From NCBI RefSeq assembly GCF_021556455.1, contig NZ_JAKGCV010000017.1, positions 1-33,766 on the forward strand: DNA of 33,766 nucleotides, given 5' to 3'. Shown piece by piece: positions 1-8,553 of this stretch. Positions within the stretch are counted from its first letter, which is position 1, and each line of letters opens with the position of its first letter. The translations under genes and the position numbers were made by a program. A model generated the notes under the pieces. The model had not been told where the DNA came from. It did not search any database and worked only from the letters and a program-made list of their open reading frames with translations. Source of the stretch: Streptomyces fuscigenes. Lineage in GTDB: Bacteria > Actinomycetota > Actinomycetes > Streptomycetales > Streptomycetaceae.

Positions 1-122
1 GATGAGGACTCCCACCCACTTGATGGGGTAAGGCTCCCAGTAGACGACTGGGTTGATAGGCCGGAGATGGAAGCCAGGTGACTGGTGGAGTTGACCGGTA
101 CTAATAGGCCGAGGGCTTGTCC
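1..122 (+). rRNA. rrl: 23S ribosomal RNA, 3' end (partial)
   Basis: The first ~120 bases match the strongly conserved 3' end of bacterial 23S rRNA, including the gttgaccggtactaatagg block shortly before the mature end. The 5' part lies outside the window. The exact 3' end is set by analogy with Streptomyces rRNA operons and could be off by several bases. It is followed by an ~80-nt spacer and the 5S gene, the usual 16S-23S-5S order. Confidence 0.95.
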
Positions 123-202
123 ATAGATGCTCGCGTCCACTGTGTTGGTTCTGAAACCACGAACGGCTGTGTTTGGTCCGGCTTGTTTGATTGTTTCATA
201 GT

Positions 203-320
203 GTTTCGGTGGTTATAGCGTAGGGGAAACGCCCGGTTACATTCCGAACCCGGAAGCTAAGCCTTACCGCGCCGATGGTACTGCAGGGGGGACCCTGTGG
301 GAGAGTAGGTCGCCGCCGAA
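203..320 (+). rRNA. rrf: 5S ribosomal RNA
   Basis: The sequence begins gtttcggtgg and ends cgccgccgaac, so the two ends pair as helix I. Inside it carries the hallmark 5S segments: cccggttacattccgaacc (loop B/C region), gaagctaagcc and gatggtactgcaggggg. Length is about 118 nt, normal for actinobacteria. It lies ~80 nt after the 23S end and is followed at once by a strong terminator, so it is the last gene of the rRNA operon. Confidence 0.96.
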
Positions 321-333
321 CAATTGTTGTGGG

Positions 334-365
334 AAGGGCCCGTGCCGGGATGGTACGGGCCCTTT
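334..365 (+). terminator. rRNA operon terminator
   Basis: A 13-bp hairpin (left arm 334-346, right arm 352-364, one G-T pair) with a 5-nt loop is followed by a short T run (363-365). It sits 14 nt after the 5S gene and is the intrinsic terminator of the rRNA operon. Confidence 0.9.
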
Positions 366-696
366 CTGCGTTCCAGAACAATTTCCACGCGACCGGATGC
401 GTGCCGGCCAGCCCCGGACCCCCGTGTCACCACCGGCCTCCGGGACCGTCCGGTGCCGGCCCCGGGTTCCCCGCACCCGCGACCGGGTCCCCCGGGCGGT
501 GACTCCGGCGGCCCCTCCGGCCGCCCGACGGCCCCCCGCAGCCGCACACACACGGGTCCGTCCGGGGCGGCCGTCCCGGCCCCCGCCGGGGCCTGCGCGG
601 CCGGCGTCCCTCGCCCCACCCCGTGGCACGGCCCGTACCGCCGTCCAGGTAGGGTCAGGAGGCATTGTCGGCACATTCCCAGCAGGAGGCCCCCGG
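366..696 (+). promoter_or_regulatory. Intergenic region with candidate promoter for the phosphatidyltransferase gene
   Basis: No convincing gene lies in these 331 bases; the open frames through it are GC-rich and proline/arginine-heavy, typical of chance frames. A TAGGGT hexamer at 650-655 fits a Streptomyces -10 element. It would start a transcript near 662 and leave a short leader carrying the AGGAGG at 684-689. No good -35 is visible, so the promoter call is tentative. Confidence 0.4.
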
Positions 697-1305
697 GTGG
701 AGGTCCAGGAGACCCGCGTTCAGACGGACCGGGTCCTCACCATCCCCAACATCCTGAGCATGGCCCGCCTCGTCGGTGTGCCGGTGTTCCTGTGGCTGAT
801 TCTCCGACCCGAGTTCGGACAGTCCAAGGCCGACGGCTGGGCGCTGCTGGTGCTGGCCTTCAGCGGTGTCAGCGACTACCTCGACGGCAAGCTGGCCCGC
901 CGGTGGAATCAGATCAGCAACCTGGGGCGGCTCCTCGACCCCGCCGCCGACCGCCTGTACATCCTTTCGACACTGGTCGGCCTCACCTGGCGGGACATCC
1001 TGCCGCTGTGGCTCACGTCCGTACTCGTGGCCCGCGAGCTCATGCTTCTCGTCATGGTGGGCATTCTGCGCCGGCACGGCTATCCGCCGCCCCAGGTGAA
1101 CTTCCTGGGCAAGGCGGCTACCTTCAACTTGATGTATGCCTTCCCGCTGCTGTTGCTCAGTGACGGAAGCGGGTGGCTTTCGTCACTCGCCGAAGTTTTC
1201 GGATGGGCGTTCGCGGGATGGGGTACAAGCCTGTACTGGTGGGCAGGGATCCTCTATGTGATCCAGGTCCGCCGGCTAGTCAGCGCCGACGCGGTGACCG
1301 GCTGA
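697..1305 (+). CDS. CDP-alcohol phosphatidyltransferase, cardiolipin synthase-like
   Basis: A 202-aa integral membrane enzyme that transfers a phosphatidyl group from CDP-diacylglycerol to an alcohol. It has the complete family signature DxxDGxxARx8GxxxDxxxD (from the D of DYLDGKLAR through GRLLDPAAD), so all four metal-binding aspartates are present, and several hydrophobic segments around it. The GTG at 697 was chosen because AGGAGG at 684-689 lies 7 nt upstream; the frame is open further upstream but that part is low-complexity Pro/Arg/Ala. The position next to the nucleotidyltransferase fusion matches, from memory, the S. coelicolor SCO1389 eukaryotic-type cardiolipin synthase locus and mycobacterial pgsA2 (Rv1822). 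Cardiolipin synthesis is therefore the best guess. Phosphatidylglycerophosphate or another alcohol product cannot be excluded from sequence alone. Confidence 0.88.
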   Translation: MEVQETRVQTDRVLTIPNILSMARLVGVPVFLWLILRPEFGQSKADGWALLVLAFSGVSDYLDGKLARRWNQISNLGRLLDPAADRLYILSTLVGLTWRDILPLWLTSVLVARELMLLVMVGILRRHGYPPPQVNFLGKAATFNLMYAFPLLLLSDGSGWLSSLAEVFGWAFAGWGTSLYWWAGILYVIQVRRLVSADAVTG

Positions 1306-1420
1306 TCCCGTCATCGTGGCCTTGCACCGTCGCAGAGCCGCCGCCCGCCTGATCACAGGCCCGGTCCGTCCTGACGGGTGAAGTCGGCGAGATCGTCTCT
1401 TCGAGGAGGACGCTTCCGAC

Positions 1421-3916
1421 ATGAAGGCCGTCGTAATGGCCGGTGGTGAAGGTACTCGGCTTCGCCCCATGACCTCCAGCATGCCCAAGCCGCTCCTGCC
1501 GGTGGCAAACCGGCCCATCATGGAGCACGTGCTGAGGTTGCTCAAGCGCCATGGACTTACCGAGACCGTAGTGACCGTGCAGTTCCTCGCCTCACTCGTC
1601 AAGAATTACTTCGGCGACGGCGAAGAACTCGGCATGGAGCTCAGCTACGCGAACGAGGAAAAGCCCCTCGGTACGGCCGGCAGTGTGAAGAACGCGGAGG
1701 CGGCCCTCAAGGACGACGCGTTCCTGGTGATCTCGGGCGACGCCCTCACCGATTTCGACCTCACCGACCTCATCGCCTTCCACAAGGAGAAGGGCGCACT
1801 CGTCACGGTGTGCCTGACCCGGGTGCCGAACCCGCTGGAGTTCGGCATCACGATCGTGGACGAGGAGGGGAAGGTCGAACGCTTCCTGGAGAAGCCGACC
1901 TGGGGCCAGGTCTTCTCCGACACGGTCAACACCGGCATCTACGTCATGGAGCCCGAGGTCTTCGACTACGTCGAGGCCGACGTCTCCGTCGACTGGTCCG
2001 GTGACGTCTTCCCGCAGCTCATGAAGGAGGGCAAGCGGGTCTACGGCTACATCGCCGAAGGCTACTGGGAGGACGTGGGCACCCACGAGAGCTACCAGAA
2101 GGCGCAGGCCGACGTCCTGGAGGGCAAGGTCGACGTCGAGATCGACGGCTTCGAGATCTCCCCGGGCGTCTGGGTCGCCGAAGGCGCCGAGGTGCACCCG
2201 GACGCCGAACTGCGCGGGCCGCTGTACATCGGCGACTACGCGAAGGTCGAGGCCGGCGCCGAGATCCGGGAACACACCGTCATCGGTTCCAACGTCGTCG
2301 TGAAGTCCGGAGCGTTCCTCCACCGCTCCGTCGTCCACGACAACGTGTACATCGGCCAGCAGTGCAACCTCCGCGGCTGCGTGATCGGCAAGAACACCGA
2401 CGTCATGCGGGCGGCCCGGATCGAGGACGGCGCCGTCATCGGCGACGAGTGCCTCGTGGGCGAGGAATCGATCATCCAGGGCAACGTCCGCGTCTACCCC
2501 TTCAAGACCGTGGAGGCCGGCGCGTTCGTCAACACGTCGGTCATCTGGGAGTCCCGAGGACAGGCGAACCTGTTCGGTGCCCGCGGCGTCTCCGGCATCC
2601 TGAACGTGGAGATCACGCCGGAGCTCGCCGTGCGGCTCGCCGGCGCGTACGCGACCACCCTCAAGAAGGGCTCCACGGTCACCACCGCCCGAGACCACTC
2701 CCGCGGCGCCCGCGCCCTCAAGCGGGCCGTGATCTCGTCCCTCCAGTCGAGCGCCATCGACGTGCGCGACCTGGAGAACGTGCCGCTGCCCGTGGCCCGC
2801 CAGCAGACCGCACGCGGCAGCGCGGGCGGCATCATGATCCGTACGACGCCGGGCGTGCCCGACTCCGTCGACATCATGTTCTTCGACGAGCGGGGCTCCG
2901 ACCTCTCGCAGGCCGGCCAGCGCAAGCTGGACCGCGTCTACGCCCGGCAGGAGTACCGCAGGGCGTTCCCCGGTGAGATCGGCGACCTCCAGTTCCCCTC
3001 CAGCATCTTCGACTCGTACACGGGCGCCCTGCTGCGCAGCGTGGACACGACGGGGATCGCCGAGGCCAACCTGAAGGTCGTCGTCGACGCGTCCAACGGC
3101 AGCGCCGGCCTGGTCCTGCCGAGCCTCCTCGGCCGCCTCGGCGTCGACTCGCTGACCATCAACCCCGGCCTCGACGAGTCGCGGCCCACCGAGACCGCCG
3201 AGTCCCGCAGGTCGGGCCTCGTACGCCTCGGGGAGATCGTCTCCTCGGCGCGCGCCGCGTTCGGTGTGCGCTTCGACCCCGTCGGCGAGCGGCTGTCCCT
3301 CGTGGACGAGCGCGGCCGGATCATCGAGGACGACCGGGCCCTGCTGGTCCTGCTCGACCTGGTCGCCGCCGAGCGGCGCAGCGGCCGCGTCGCGCTGCCC
3401 GTCACCACGACGCGCATCGCCGAACAGGTCGCCGCGTACCACGGCACGCAGGTCGAGTGGACGACCACGTCGCCCGACGACCTCACCCGGGTCGGCCGCG
3501 AGGAGGACACGATCTTCGGCGGCGACGGCCGGGGCGCCTTCCTCGTCCCCGAGTTCAGCAGCGTGCTGGACGGCTCGGCCGCGTTCGTACGGCTCATCGG
3601 CCTGGTGGCGCGCACGCAGCTCACGCTCAGCCAGATCGACGCGCGGATCCCGCGCGCCCACGTGCTGCGGCGCGACCTCGCCACGCCGTGGGCCGTCAAG
3701 GGCCTCGTCATGCGGACCGTCGTGGAGGCGGCCGGCGACCGGCAGGTCGACACGACGGACGGCGTGCGCGTCGTGGAGGCGGACGGGCGCTGGGTCATGG
3801 TGCTGCCCGACCCGGCGGAGGCCGTCACCCACCTGTGGGCCGAGGGCCCCGACGACGCGTCCGCCCAGGCGCTCCTGGACGAGTGGTCCACCACCGTGGA
3901 CAGCGCCGGTCACTGA
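1421..3916 (+). CDS. Mannose-1-phosphate guanylyltransferase-like / phosphomannomutase-like fusion protein
   Basis: An 831-aa protein with three parts. Residues 1-~235 are a sugar-phosphate nucleotidyltransferase with the [11 protein letters not shown] signature at 8-18, the PKPLLPV block and an EKP at ~157. Residues ~245-375 form a left-handed beta-helix of hexapeptide repeats. Residues ~385-825 resemble a phosphoglucomutase/phosphomannomutase. The expected activity of the N-terminal part is NDP-sugar (probably GDP-mannose) synthesis. In the mutase-like part the catalytic TASHNP region reads RTTPGVPDS (474-482), the DGDADR metal loop reads DPVGER (619-624) and the GEESGH sugar loop reads GGDGRGAF (700-707). 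That half is therefore probably not a mutase and may be structural or regulatory. The ATG at 1421 follows GAGGAGGA at 1403-1410. It sits 115 nt after the phosphatidyltransferase gene and ends before a strong hairpin. Confidence 0.87.
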   Translation: MKAVVMAGGEGTRLRPMTSSMPKPLLPVANRPIMEHVLRLLKRHGLTETVVTVQFLASLVKNYFGDGEELGMELSYANEEKPLGTAGSVKNAEAALKDDAFLVISGDALTDFDLTDLIAFHKEKGALVTVCLTRVPNPLEFGITIVDEEGKVERFLEKPTWGQVFSDTVNTGIYVMEPEVFDYVEADVSVDWSGDVFPQLMKEGKRVYGYIAEGYWEDVGTHESYQKAQADVLEGKVDVEIDGFEISPGVWVAEGAEVHPDAELRGPLYIGDYAKVEAGAEIREHTVIGSNVVVKSGAFLHRSVVHDNVYIGQQCNLRGCVIGKNTDVMRAARIEDGAVIGDECLVGEESIIQGNVRVYPFKTVEAGAFVNTSVIWESRGQANLFGARGVSGILNVEITPELAVRLAGAYATTLKKGSTVTTARDHSRGARALKRAVISSLQSSAIDVRDLENVPLPVARQQTARGSAGGIMIRTTPGVPDSVDIMFFDERGSDLSQAGQRKLDRVYARQEYRRAFPGEIGDLQFPSSIFDSYTGALLRSVDTTGIAEANLKVVVDASNGSAGLVLPSLLGRLGVDSLTINPGLDESRPTETAESRRSGLVRLGEIVSSARAAFGVRFDPVGERLSLVDERGRIIEDDRALLVLLDLVAAERRSGRVALPVTTTRIAEQVAAYHGTQVEWTTTSPDDLTRVGREEDTIFGGDGRGAFLVPEFSSVLDGSAAFVRLIGLVARTQLTLSQIDARIPRAHVLRRDLATPWAVKGLVMRTVVEAAGDRQVDTTDGVRVVEADGRWVMVLPDPAEAVTHLWAEGPDDASAQALLDEWSTTVDSAGH

Positions 3917-3943
3917 CCGCCGCACGCCCCTCCCGCAGGACCC

Positions 3944-3977
3944 GCACCGGGCCACGTCCCACGACGTGGCCCGGTGC
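3944..3977 (+). terminator. Hairpin terminator after the nucleotidyltransferase fusion gene
   Basis: A perfect 15-bp stem (3944-3958 with 3963-3977) and a 4-nt loop lie 27 nt after the stop codon. There is no T run, which is common for Streptomyces terminators. Confidence 0.75.
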
Positions 3978-4032
3978 CGCCGTTCGCGGGGCCGTTCGTC
4001 GGCCGCCGGGGCGACATGCGACGATGTGCGGC

Positions 4033-4983
4033 ATGCCGCAGCAGTCCCCCACACGGAGCACCGACGCGGGCCGCGCGCGGCCGGACGCGTCGATGTCGCT
4101 GCTGACCAACGTCATGGACCACAGCCTGGACGACGGATACGCCGAGGCGGCCGCCCGCAGAAGGTCGGGGGAGGCGGGCCTGCCGCGCCCGCTGCGCGCC
4201 AAGCTGTGGCTCGGCGGCGGACTCGTCCTGGCGGCGCTCGTGGTCACCCTGGGCGCGGCGCAGGCCCGGCACGCGGCGCCCGTCGTCGCCAAGGAGCGCC
4301 AGGAGCTCATCGACCGGGTCGGCAGCGAGACGAAGCACGCCGACGACCTGGAGCACCAGGTCGAGGGGCTGCGTGGTGACGTGGGCCGACGCCAGCAAGC
4401 CGCACTGAAACAACACGGCGGTGACACCGGGCAGTTGGTGTCACTCCTGGCCGGTGGCACCGAGGTGCACGGGCCCGGCGTGAAGCTCGTCGTCGACGAC
4501 GCCAAGGACACCGAGACCGGCGGCGACGGGGACCCCAGGCAGAACGAGGACTTCACCGCGAGCGGCCGGGTGCGCGACCACGACCTCCAGCGGGTCGTCA
4601 ACGGCCTGTGGGCCTCCGGGGCCGAGGCGGTCAGCGTCAACGGGCAGCGCCTCACGTCGCTTTCGGCCGTCCGCGCCGCCGGTGACGCCATACTGGTCGA
4701 CAACAGGCCGCTCGTGCCGCCGTACACGGTGCTCGCCGTGGGCAACGGGACCGAACTGGTCGCCGCGTTCCGGCGCAGCGCCGATGGTGCGTACCTGGCG
4801 TCGCTCCACAGCGACTTCGGCATCCGCACCTCCCTGTCCGTGCAGGACGACGTGCGGCTGCCGGCCGCGCCGAGCCTGATCGTGCGGACCGCCAGGCCCG
4901 TGCCGTCCGGTGCGGCCGCGGGGGCGACGGCGGCCGCCAGTGGGACCGGGAAGCCGGCCAAGACAGAGAAGGGCACATCGTGA
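4033..4983 (+). CDS. DUF881 family membrane protein (first copy)
   Basis: About 316 aa. A cytoplasmic N-terminus of ~55 residues precedes one membrane helix (about 58-76), then a coiled coil (about 86-120) and the DUF881 domain, marked by GPGVKLVVDDA and by WASGAEAVSVNGQRLT. The C-terminus is an Ala/Gly/Lys-rich tail. Predicted topology is N-in with an extracytoplasmic domain. Function is not established for the family; the mycobacterial equivalents are Rv1823 and Rv1825, near garA. The start could be the ATG at 4024 or at 4033. Neither has a Shine-Dalgarno sequence, but GACGAT at 4020-4025 lies 7 nt before 4033, as in leaderless transcripts. The gene overlaps the small basic protein gene by 4 nt (GTGA), so the two are translated together. 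Confidence 0.85.
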   Translation: MPQQSPTRSTDAGRARPDASMSLLTNVMDHSLDDGYAEAAARRRSGEAGLPRPLRAKLWLGGGLVLAALVVTLGAAQARHAAPVVAKERQELIDRVGSETKHADDLEHQVEGLRGDVGRRQQAALKQHGGDTGQLVSLLAGGTEVHGPGVKLVVDDAKDTETGGDGDPRQNEDFTASGRVRDHDLQRVVNGLWASGAEAVSVNGQRLTSLSAVRAAGDAILVDNRPLVPPYTVLAVGNGTELVAAFRRSADGAYLASLHSDFGIRTSLSVQDDVRLPAAPSLIVRTARPVPSGAAAGATAAASGTGKPAKTEKGTS

Positions 4984-5312
4984 TCGCCGTACTGGGCCTC
5001 GTCGTGGGAGTGGTGGTCGGACTGTTCGTCCGGCCCGAGGTGCCGGCGGTGGTCGAGCCGTACCTGCCCATCGCCGTCGTCGCCGCGCTCGACGCGGTCT
5101 TCGGCGGCCTGCGGGCCATGCTCGACGGCATTTTCGTCGACAAGGTGTTCGTGGTGTCGTTCCTGTCGAACGTCGTGGTGGCCGCGCTGATCGTCTTCCT
5201 CGGCGACAAGCTGGGCGTCGGCGCGCAGCTGTCCACGGGTGTCGTCGTCGTCCTCGGCATCCGGATCTTCTCCAACGCGGCGGCGATCCGCCGGCACGTC
5301 TTCCGGGCCTGA
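4980..5312 (+). CDS. sbp: Small basic family protein (DUF1290, Sbp)
   Basis: A 110-aa hydrophobic protein with about three membrane segments (roughly 1-18, 55-75 and 83-100), a central LDAVFGGLRAMLDGIF block and the closing RIFSNAAAIRRHVF that is typical of the DUF1290 small basic protein family. Role unknown; it is a conserved partner of DUF881 proteins in Gram-positive genomes and is often near division or cell-wall genes. The GTG start overlaps the stop of the upstream DUF881 gene, and AGAGAAGGG lies just upstream. The second DUF881 gene begins 4 nt after its stop, so the three genes form one tightly coupled unit. Confidence 0.88.
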   Translation: MIAVLGLVVGVVVGLFVRPEVPAVVEPYLPIAVVAALDAVFGGLRAMLDGIFVDKVFVVSFLSNVVVAALIVFLGDKLGVGAQLSTGVVVVLGIRIFSNAAAIRRHVFRA

Positions 5313-5316
5313 CGCG

Positions 5317-6111
5317 ATGGCCACTCACAACGCGCCCGGCAGCACGGGCACTTCGCGCGAGGACACGGGACCCTCCTCCGGCGCGCCGCGCCTGAGCGGG
5401 CGGCAGCGGCTCGTGAACGGGCTCTGGCCGCCGCGTGTCACCCGCGCGCAACTCACCGTCGCGGTGCTGCTGTTCGTCCTCGGCCTCGGACTCGCCGTCC
5501 AGGTCAGGTCGCACAGCGACAGCAGCGCGCTGCGCGGGGCACGCCAGGAGGATCTTGTCCGTATCCTCGATGAACTGGACAACCGCACACAGCGTCTAGA
5601 GGACGAGAAGCAGGATCTCGTCGACCAGCGGACGGGCCTGGAGAACAGTTCGGACCAGGCGGAGGAGGCGCGCAAGCAGACGCGGGAGAAGGAGCAGCAG
5701 CTCGGGATCCTCGCCGGCACGACGGCGGCCGAGGGGCCCGGGATCACGCTGAGCGTGCACGACGCACGGCACATGGTGGCCGCCGACATGCTGCTCGACA
5801 CGGTCCAGGAGCTGCGCGCCGCGGGTGCCGAGGCCATCCAGGTCAACGGCGTGCGCGTGGTCGCGGACACCGACTTCACGGGAACGGAGGGCGACATCAA
5901 GGTGGACGGCAAGGCGGTCACCCAGCCGTACCGTTTCACGGTGATCGGCCGGCCCCAGGACCTCGAACCGGCGCTCAACATCCCGGGCGGAGTGGTGCAG
6001 ACATTGGAGAAGGAGCAGGCCACGGCCACGGTGACCGGCTCCGACAAGGTGGTCGTGAACGCCTTGCGACGGGCCGAGCAGCCTGGCTACGCTCGGTCGT
6101 CCTCCCGGTGA
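5317..6111 (+). CDS. DUF881 family membrane protein (second copy)
   Basis: 264 aa. A polar N-terminus of ~44 residues, one membrane helix (about 45-63), a long charged coiled coil (about 78-130) and a DUF881 domain with GPGITLSVHDA and LRAAGAEAIQVNGVRV. It shares its layout with the gene at 4033 but is shorter and clearly diverged, so the pair is an old duplication. The ATG at 5317 lies 4 nt after the sbp stop, implying translational coupling. It is the last gene of the DUF881-sbp-DUF881 trio; about 190 nt separate it from the FHA gene, where mycobacteria carry gcvH. Function unknown; a membrane scaffold role is plausible but unproven. Confidence 0.87.
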   Translation: MATHNAPGSTGTSREDTGPSSGAPRLSGRQRLVNGLWPPRVTRAQLTVAVLLFVLGLGLAVQVRSHSDSSALRGARQEDLVRILDELDNRTQRLEDEKQDLVDQRTGLENSSDQAEEARKQTREKEQQLGILAGTTAAEGPGITLSVHDARHMVAADMLLDTVQELRAAGAEAIQVNGVRVVADTDFTGTEGDIKVDGKAVTQPYRFTVIGRPQDLEPALNIPGGVVQTLEKEQATATVTGSDKVVVNALRRAEQPGYARSSSR

Positions 6112-6301
6112 CGCGGGGCCGCATGGCGTCCGCGCCGCGCGGGCAGGAGGTTGCGGGGGGTCGACGCACGATCAGCGTGATGTGTGGTGGAAACTGTTCG
6201 GTGTATACGGACGCTGTCAAGATGTCCGGGTCGGCAGGCGTGTTCAGTGATATGTCGTCCTGCCCCACGGGCGGGTCTGTTTCGGTCAAGGGGAATCGCC
6301 C

Positions 6302-7123
6302 GTGAATTGGTTTGCGAAGTTGTTCGGCAAGAGGTCTCGCGAGGAGGGCGGCAACGCACGCCACCGTGCCGGGCGCCAGGGGCAGGGTGAGGAGCAGGCC
6401 GGCGAGCGGCCCCTCTTCCGCGACCAGGTGGGCGCCGGCGGCCCCGGCGCGTCGTCTGTTGACCCTGCCGGGCAAGGCCGCATAGGTTTCGGGGAACCGT
6501 CAGCCTCAAGTACGAGTGGAGACTTTCCCACGGCCTCGTTCGCGACCGACCCACGGGCGGGGCAGCCACGGCAGGAGGACCCCGCCATGTCGGCCCTGGT
6601 ATGCACGAGATGCGGCCATCACAACCCCGAGGCCAGCCGGTTCTGCTCGAACTGCGGCGCGCCGCTGCGGGCGGGTGCGCCGAGCGAGCGCCCGGCCGAG
6701 ACCACGTCCACGATCTCCATCTCGGGCCTGGAGGCCTACGACCCGGAGACGACGGGCCAGACCCAGCTGCCCACCCTGAGCCCGGAGGCGCAGGCGGCCG
6801 TCGAGGCGCTGCCGTTCGGTTCCGCGCTGCTCATCGTGCGCAGGGGCCCCAATTCGGGCAGCCGCTTCCTGCTGGACGGCGACCTGACGACGGCGGGCCG
6901 CCACCCGCAGAGCGACATCTTCCTCGACGACGTGACGGTCTCGCGCCGGCACGTCGAGTTCCGCAGGGGCGCGGACGGCCTCTTCACCGTCGCGGACGTG
7001 GGCAGCCTCAACGGCACCTACGTCAACCGTGAGCGGATCGACTCGGTCCTGCTGGCGAACGGCGACGAGGTCCAGATCGGCAAGTACCGGCTGGTCTTCT
7101 ACGCGAGCCAGCGGGGCGCGTGA
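6302..7123 (+). CDS. garA: FHA-domain protein, GarA/OdhI-like, with zinc ribbon
   Basis: 273 aa. Residues 1-95 are a basic then low-complexity extension starting MNWFAKLFGK. A zinc ribbon follows (C101, C104, C115, C118), then an ETTS motif at 133-136, and a forkhead-associated domain from ~170 with GR at 199-200, SRRH at 214-217 and SLNGTYVN at 235-242. In mycobacterial GarA and corynebacterial OdhI, Ser/Thr kinases phosphorylate the ETTS threonines. The FHA domain then binds its own phosphothreonine and stops inhibiting 2-oxoglutarate dehydrogenase and glutamate metabolism. That role is inferred here. The GTG start at 6302 follows AAGGGGA. A second in-frame ATG at 6587 (M96) has a near-ideal AGGAGG at 6573-6578, so a short form lacking the extension may also be made. 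The next gene starts 14 nt after the stop. Confidence 0.88.
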   Translation: MNWFAKLFGKRSREEGGNARHRAGRQGQGEEQAGERPLFRDQVGAGGPGASSVDPAGQGRIGFGEPSASSTSGDFPTASFATDPRAGQPRQEDPAMSALVCTRCGHHNPEASRFCSNCGAPLRAGAPSERPAETTSTISISGLEAYDPETTGQTQLPTLSPEAQAAVEALPFGSALLIVRRGPNSGSRFLLDGDLTTAGRHPQSDIFLDDVTVSRRHVEFRRGADGLFTVADVGSLNGTYVNRERIDSVLLANGDEVQIGKYRLVFYASQRGA

Positions 7124-7137
7124 CCCCCGGAGAGCAC

Positions 7138-7884
7138 ATGTTGCGTACACCGAAGGGCGGTGCCGAGCGAGGCACCGCCCGGGCGGCCGAGCCGCTCGTG
7201 AGCATCGGAGCGGTGCTCGCCCGGCTGCGCGACGAGTTCCCGGAAGTCACCATCTCGAAGATCCGCTTCCTGGAGGCGGAGGGCCTGGTGGAGCCGCGCA
7301 GGACGCCGTCGGGCTATCGCAAGTTCGGCCCTCAGGACGTGGAGCGGCTCGCGCTGGTCCTGCGCATGCAGCGGGACCACTATCTTCCCCTGAAGGTCAT
7401 CAAGGAGCACCTGGAGGCGCTCGGGCGGGGCGAGCAGGTGCCGCTCCCCGGGCCCCAGCGCGACCGCGGGGACGGCTGGCCCGGCCCCGTGGAGCCCGCG
7501 CCCGAGCAGCCGACGGCGGCGCGGGTCGGGCGGACGGAGCTGCTGGCGGCGCTCGGCGTCGACGAGGGCGAGCTCGCCGAGTGGGAGTCCTACGGGCTGG
7601 TCGCCCCCCTGGCCGACGGAAGCTTCGACGCGGACGCCGTCACCGTGGCGGGCCTGGTGGCGGATCTCGGCCGATTCGGACTCGAACCGCGCCACCTGCG
7701 GGTCATGAAAGCGGCGGCCGAGCGCGAGGCCGGGCTCGTCGAGCAGGTCGTCGCACCCCTGCGCCGGCACCGGAACCCGCAGACCAGGACCCATGCGGAG
7801 GCCACCACCCGGGAGCTGGCCGGGCTGTCCGTACGGCTGCACGCGGCACTCGTGCGCACCGCCCTGAATGGCCGGCTCCACTGA
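7138..7884 (+). CDS. ftsR: MerR family transcriptional regulator, FtsR-like
   Basis: 248 aa. The N-terminal winged HTH runs from about residue 22 to 95 (SIGAVLARLRDEFPEVTISKIRFLE..., then GLVEPRRTPSGYRKF), followed by a helical C-terminal domain. There are no cysteine clusters for metal sensing. It directly follows the GarA-like gene, as Rv1828 follows garA in M. tuberculosis; that family has been linked to cell-division gene control (FtsR), which is the basis for the symbol. The ATG at 7138 has GGAGAG at 7129-7134. A GTG at 7120 overlapping the previous stop is possible but has no good ribosome-binding site. Confidence 0.86.
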   Translation: MLRTPKGGAERGTARAAEPLVSIGAVLARLRDEFPEVTISKIRFLEAEGLVEPRRTPSGYRKFGPQDVERLALVLRMQRDHYLPLKVIKEHLEALGRGEQVPLPGPQRDRGDGWPGPVEPAPEQPTAARVGRTELLAALGVDEGELAEWESYGLVAPLADGSFDADAVTVAGLVADLGRFGLEPRHLRVMKAAAEREAGLVEQVVAPLRRHRNPQTRTHAEATTRELAGLSVRLHAALVRTALNGRLH

Positions 7885-7925
7885 TCGCGACGGTGCCCGA
7901 CTACCCAAACCTGCCGGGCACGTCC

Positions 7926-7931
7926 TAGGGT
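7926..7931 (+). promoter_or_regulatory. Candidate -10 element for a leaderless transcript
   Basis: TAGGGT lies 6 nt upstream of the GTG of the bifunctional-nuclease-family gene, which has no Shine-Dalgarno sequence. This is the spacing expected when transcription starts at or next to the first base of the start codon. No clear -35 is visible. Confidence 0.45.
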
Positions 7932-7937
7932 TGCTGT

Positions 7938-8411
7938 GTGAACGAGCTCGACGTTGTGGGTGTCCGGGTGGAAATGCCCTCCAACCAGCCGATCGTGCTC
8001 CTGCGCGAAGTGGGAGGCGATCGGTACCTCCCCATCTGGATCGGCCCAGGGGAGGCCACCGCCATCGCCTTCGCCCAGCAGGGCATGGCGCCGGCAAGAC
8101 CGCTGACGCACGACCTCTTCAAGGATGTCCTCGAAGCGGTGGGCCAGGAGCTCACCGAGGTCCGCATCACGGATCTCCGTGACGGGGTCTTCTACGCGGA
8201 GCTGGTCTTCGCCAGCGGAGTCGAGGTGAGCGCGCGGCCCTCCGACGCCATAGCGCTCGCCCTGCGCACGGGAACGCCGATCTACGGCAGCGACGGGGTC
8301 CTCGACGACGCCGGCATCGCGATTCCCGACGAGCAGGAGGACGAGGTGGAGAAGTTCCGCGAGTTCCTCGACCAGATCTCGCCGGAGGATTTCGGCACGA
8401 ACAGCCAGTGA
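7938..8411 (+). CDS. Bifunctional nuclease family protein (DUF151)
   Basis: 157 aa, the usual length for this family. It starts NELDVVGVRVE and contains LPIWIGPGEATAIAFAQQG, RPLTHDLF and the ARPSDAIALALR block, all typical of the bifunctional nuclease (BFN/DUF151) fold, with an acidic C-terminus. Nuclease activity is reported for some members; the role in actinobacteria is unclear. The gene sits between two MerR genes exactly as Rv1829 does between Rv1828 and Rv1830. The GTG start has no ribosome-binding site and is probably leaderless. A 24-bp perfect hairpin follows the stop. Confidence 0.86.
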   Translation: MNELDVVGVRVEMPSNQPIVLLREVGGDRYLPIWIGPGEATAIAFAQQGMAPARPLTHDLFKDVLEAVGQELTEVRITDLRDGVFYAELVFASGVEVSARPSDAIALALRTGTPIYGSDGVLDDAGIAIPDEQEDEVEKFREFLDQISPEDFGTNSQ

Positions 8412-8413
8412 GA

Positions 8414-8466
8414 ACCCGATCGGCGGACGCGGCGGCCAACACGGCCGCCGCGTCCGCCGATCGGGT
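8414..8466 (+). terminator. Long perfect hairpin terminator
   Basis: A perfect 24-bp stem (8414-8437 with 8443-8466) and a 5-nt AACAC loop lie directly after the stop of the bifunctional-nuclease-family gene and separate it from the promoter of the second MerR gene. Confidence 0.85.
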
Positions 8467-8553
8467 GGATTCCGCTGCCGCCGCACCGGTTATCATGCTG
8501 TGCCCCGGACAATTCGAGGAGCCATTCCCGCGAATCGGGCACGCTAAACCACC

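Noticed and set aside
1592..4054. 820-aa open frame on the minus strand
   Set aside because: It lies antisense to the nucleotidyltransferase fusion gene, has no recognisable family and a composition typical of the shadow of a GC-rich gene.
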